This document shows positions 6,885 to 8,527 of a DNA stretch of 8,527 nt, piece by piece (the stretch's first letter is position 1; the number at the start of each line of letters is the position of its first letter). The notes beneath the pieces are model-generated. The model made no database searches, had not been told where the DNA came from, and saw only the letters and a program-made list of their open reading frames with translations. The position numbers were made by a program, and so were the translations under genes. Origin of the DNA: Deltaproteobacteria bacterium (GTDB lineage Bacteria > Desulfobacterota > Desulfarculia > Adiutricales > Adiutricaceae); the NCBI GenBank assembly GCA_031288745.1, contig JAITQT010000052.1:1-8527 (forward strand), in the 5' to 3' direction.

Positions 6885-6963
6885 GTTATGTTCAGTTTCA
6901 AGAGCCACTGTCTAGCCTCTGAGGCAGCTTTCACCGGGTAGGGCAAGAAGCCTTCACGGGCAC
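6885..6963 (-). repeat. Intron 5'-end repeat, copy A
   Basis: This segment shares a long similar core with 7365-7437 in the same orientation. On the plus strand both read GTTCAGTT.CA.GAGCC.CTG, then CTAGCC.CTGA and GCAGCTTT.ACCG. It forms the 5' end of the candidate group II intron on the minus strand. Confidence 0.7.
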
Positions 6964-6993
6964 ATATACAATATATATTTATATATTAAATTA

Positions 6994-7350
6994 TCACTTA
7001 AAACATTTAAAAGAAAAATATGAAGTAAAAAATGGGGCGTAAAAAGCAGGATTAAATAAAAAAGATAAAATTCCAACCCCAGCGCCCATACCTCCTATAA
7101 ATAATAATTTAAATACTAAATACATATATAATAAAGAAAGTATTATATTTAAGATGAATATAAAAATTGGTAAATTTTTTAAAATTACTTCTATCTTATC
7201 ATTATCAATAGAAGAATAAAATTCTTTAAATAACTCTGTTGAAGCAAAAATTAAATTTATTATAGAAATAAAAAAAGATAAAGATGAAAAACGTAAAGGG
7301 AAGAAGTTAAATAATAAAATAATATTTAATATTATAACAACATAAATCAT
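6994..7350 (-). CDS. Small AT-rich polytopic membrane protein, unknown function
   Basis: A 118-residue protein made almost entirely of hydrophobic segments, at about 1-19, 22-38, 61-87 and 92-113, separated by short loops. One loop is charged (STELFKEFYSSIDNDKIE, 37-54). It would lie in the inner membrane. I recognise no family. The coding sequence is far more AT-rich than pilB, radA or the exported-protein gene, which argues for a foreign origin or for AT-drifted sequence read by chance. It lies exactly between two copies of the intron 5'-end repeat. The start codon follows repeat copy B by 14 bases, and no good Shine-Dalgarno sequence is present. The unbroken length in AT-rich sequence and the regular membrane pattern favour a real gene, with reservations. 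Confidence 0.45.
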   Translation of the reverse strand: MIYVVIILNIILLFNFFPLRFSSLSFFISIINLIFASTELFKEFYSSIDNDKIEVILKNLPIFIFILNIILSLLYMYLVFKLLFIGGMGAGVGILSFLFNPAFYAPFFTSYFSFKCFK

Positions 7351-7364
7351 TTTATACCCACACA

Positions 7365-7437
7365 GTTAAGTTCAGTTACAGGAGCCGCTGACTAGCCCCT
7401 GACGCAGCTTTAACCGCGCCGAGTAAGACGCTCTCAC
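7365..7437 (-). repeat. Intron 5'-end repeat, copy B (truncated)
   Basis: This matches 6885-6963 over its GTTCAGTT...CAGCTTT core, in the same orientation, and on the minus strand also begins with GTG after an AT-rich TATTAT flank. The similarity stops after AACTTAACT, where the spacer of the membrane-protein gene begins. It is best read as a truncated second copy of the intron start. Confidence 0.65.
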
Positions 7438-7449
7438 ATAATATAAAAA

Positions 7450-7642
7450 GAAACCGTTCACAAGCCCTTCCAGGAGGCCTACTGCTCTTTGAGATTTTAT
7501 CAGTGTATTATAACTGTAAGGTTACCTTATAATGTATTTTTCAAATGGTCAGGGGAATCCAACCATTAGCCCATGTTAGGCCTTTATTCAGTCGAACGTG
7601 AAGTATCAAACAAGGTCTTGAAGAGGCCTTGTGAACGATTAA
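7450..7642. mobile_element. Possible small element with ends related to the 286-bp family
   Basis: CGTTCACAAG (7455-7464) and its exact reverse complement (7628-7637) bound 183 bp of non-coding sequence; each lies about five bases inside plausible element borders. The left end AAACCGTTCAC resembles GTAACCGTTCACC of the 286-bp element, which also holds CCGTTCACAAG internally in copies 1 and 3. The flanking octamers (TATAAAAA and CCAGTTTT) do not match, so transposition is not shown. Confidence 0.35.
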
Positions 7643-7683
7643 CCAGTTTTTTTCCAGGGCATAAAACGATCAGAGAGCAGACT

Positions 7684-7714
7684 CGACTATTTAGCCCCTG
7701 GGGCTAAATAGTCG
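7684..7714. repeat. Perfect 31-nt palindrome
   Basis: Two 15-base arms, CGACTATTTAGCCCC and its exact reverse complement, meet at a single central T (7699). Shorter AGACT/AGTCT flanks extend the symmetry with a small offset. No T-run follows on either strand, so it is not a typical intrinsic terminator, although it lies 64 bp beyond the stop of the minus-strand wHTH gene. A protein-binding site, element end or cruciform is equally possible. Confidence 0.8.
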
Positions 7715-7777
7715 GAAGTCTATTCGAGATGGCCAAAACGCCTCTCAAAAGTTATTCCAAGCCTGATAAACTAAAAG

Positions 7778-8272
7778 CTAATAGGTCCCCTCGCGCTCCT
7801 TAGCCCATAGATAGCCCCTTTGGGCTTTATCCTGGCTATCTGCGCTCAACTTGACCTTTCGCCAACCGTGGCGCTTTAACATCCGATAAAAAGTGGATTT
7901 ACAAACTTCCTTACCCACTTTAGCCTTATAATTTTCAAAGGCCTCCGACATGCTGCTCAAGTTCCCTAGTAGGGCCAAAGATTCGTATTGGCTCAAAAGG
8001 GCTTCCTCTTGAGCGAAGGTTAATAAAAAATGCCTAGCTCCGCCCCAGGCTCCTTTAGCTTTGAGGACCGGTCGCTTAAGTTTAAGCGGATCGATTAACA
8101 AGCTTTGCGGCGTAAAACCAAAACGCTCCAATAGTTCCTCTGGAGCGTAGCGGCCGTCGGCGGCGAAGATGGCCGCCAAAGCGGCCCGATACCGCCGCGG
8201 ACAAGAACAATTACGCAATACCTCTTTAGCCGTTTCAAATTCCTCTTCGGAAACAGCTGAAAATTGAGACAT
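7778..8272 (-). CDS. Winged-helix DNA-binding protein resembling the N-terminus of IS630-type transposases, no catalytic domain
   Basis: The 164 residues fall into two DNA-binding parts. The first helix-turn-helix is at about 26-58 (RRYRAALAAIF...YAPEELLERFGFTPQSL). A GGARHFLLTFAQEEALL segment (77-93) follows, then a second helical domain at 106-141 ending in STFYRMLKRHGWRKVK. That order, and especially the YRML.RHGWRK signature, is typical of the leader of IS630-type transposases, where a DDE nuclease domain follows. Here the protein stops about 24 residues later and the next 140 bp contain no DDE coding. It is either a truncated transposase or a domesticated stand-alone DNA-binding protein. 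The ATG at 8272 lies just after an unusual G-rich ribosome site (AAAGGGGGGG). Composition matches the resident genes. Confidence 0.7.
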   Translation of the reverse strand: MSQFSAVSEEEFETAKEVLRNCSCPRRYRAALAAIFAADGRYAPEELLERFGFTPQSLLIDPLKLKRPVLKAKGAWGGARHFLLTFAQEEALLSQYESLALLGNLSSMSEAFENYKAKVGKEVCKSTFYRMLKRHGWRKVKLSADSQDKAQRGYLWAKEREGTY

Positions 8273-8527
8273 AGCCCCCCCTTTAGTCTTTAAAATTTAA
8301 ACTCCCCCCAAAAAAATATAAGGCCAAAAAATTTCAGACTCTATGGTCAAACCTCCCTAAACTAACCTCCAACCGGTCCCAAAATTATGCTTTAGCTGGC
8401 TAAGACACACACCAGGCCCCGATCTATATTTTTTACTTAAAATATGCCCCATTTAACCATGCTCGAAGCGCAAAAACCTCTTAAAAACAAAATAATTTAA
8501 CAAATTGACTAGTAATAAGGACATATT
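8273..8527. other. AT-rich upstream region at the right edge
   Basis: No gene is seen. It contains the promoter side of the wHTH gene, though no clear promoter stands out, and ends in the second copy of the 56-bp dispersed repeat. Confidence 0.4.
8464..8520 (+). repeat. Dispersed intergenic repeat, copy B
   Basis: A direct repeat of 3631-3686 (CGAAGCG, AAAAACCTCTTAAAA, GACTAGTAATAAGG), about 4.8 kb away. It may continue past the window edge, though the seven bases after it do not match copy A. Confidence 0.65.

Larger units (their letters stand above)
6161..6963 (-). mobile_element. Candidate ORF-less or decayed group II intron
   Basis: This GC-richer, non-coding block of about 800 nt lies between AT-rich flanks. 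On the minus strand it starts GTGCCCG, near the GUGYG start of group II introns, and continues with GGTGAAAGC and many stems, for example around 6697-6730 (CCATTT/AAATGG arms). Near its end a 34-nt segment at 6189-6222 reads GAGTTATG...GCACGGTTAG. Domain V is normally 34 nt and its consensus has GAGCCGU...ACGGUUC ends; the differences here are mainly transitions. Next comes a domain VI-like hairpin, AGGTCAG/CTGACCT (6165-6171 and 6181-6187), and an end near TTACC. No full maturase is present; a 25-codon open stretch starting ATGGTGAAG near 6522 may be its start. It could instead be another structured RNA. Confidence 0.42.
7438..7777. other. Non-coding region with inverted repeats between the intron fragment and the wHTH gene
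   Basis: No gene is seen. It contains a 183-bp segment bounded by CGTTCACAAG/CTTGTGAACG and a perfect 31-nt palindrome, both listed separately. No tRNA or other recognised RNA is present. Confidence 0.4.

Noticed and set aside
6161..7437. Fragments of rRNA, tmRNA or RNase P RNA
   Set aside because: None of the strongly conserved strings of those RNAs was recognised on either strand, whereas the end hairpins fit group II domains V and VI.
7684..7714. Intrinsic terminator for the wHTH gene
   Set aside because: The stem is strong, but no T-run follows it on the minus strand and its perfect symmetry with a one-base loop is unusual for a terminator.

Overview
The window looks like an accessory-laden stretch of a proteobacterial-type chromosome. 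The PilB-like ATPase and the RadA read most like deltaproteobacterial (Desulfobacterota) proteins to my eye, but this is an impression, not a search result. Only about half of the window is coding. Genes of balanced composition alternate with AT-rich, repeat-filled spacers, with small non-autonomous mobile elements, a probable group II intron remnant, a probable decayed gene and a truncated transposase-like gene. This pattern suits a host-associated or shrinking genome with past mobile-element spread.

Layout. (1) 1-1728, minus strand: type IV pilus/type II secretion assembly ATPase (PilB/GspE family), complete at its N-terminus and running off the left edge. (2) 1854-3597: three copies of one 286-bp element. 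Two are in direct orientation and each is flanked by a perfect 8-bp target duplication; the third is inverted and lacks one. Between copies 2 and 3 lies what looks like the remains of an ankyrin-repeat gene, split by copy 2. (3) 3598-4015: AT-rich spacer carrying a 56-bp repeat that recurs at 8464-8520. (4) 4016-5446, plus strand: complete RadA. (5) 5439-6002, minus strand: exported helical protein of unknown function whose 3' end overlaps radA by 8 bp. (6) 6161-6963, minus strand: candidate ORF-less group II intron with domain V- and VI-like hairpins at its 3' end. About 75 nt resembling its 5' end is repeated at 7365-7437, and an AT-rich membrane-protein gene (6994-7350) sits between the two. 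(7) 7450-7714: a 10-bp inverted repeat related to the 286-bp element ends, then a perfect 31-nt palindrome. (8) 7778-8272, minus strand: winged-helix DNA-binding protein resembling the N-terminal part of IS630-type transposases, without a catalytic domain.

The genes do not form one pathway. PilB powers pilus or secretion assembly, RadA is a housekeeping recombination factor, and the rest is mobile or decaying material. The best new observation is the 286-bp family: three near-identical-length copies, two exact target-site duplications and an internal stem kept by a paired base change. I found no clear new defence or metabolic system.
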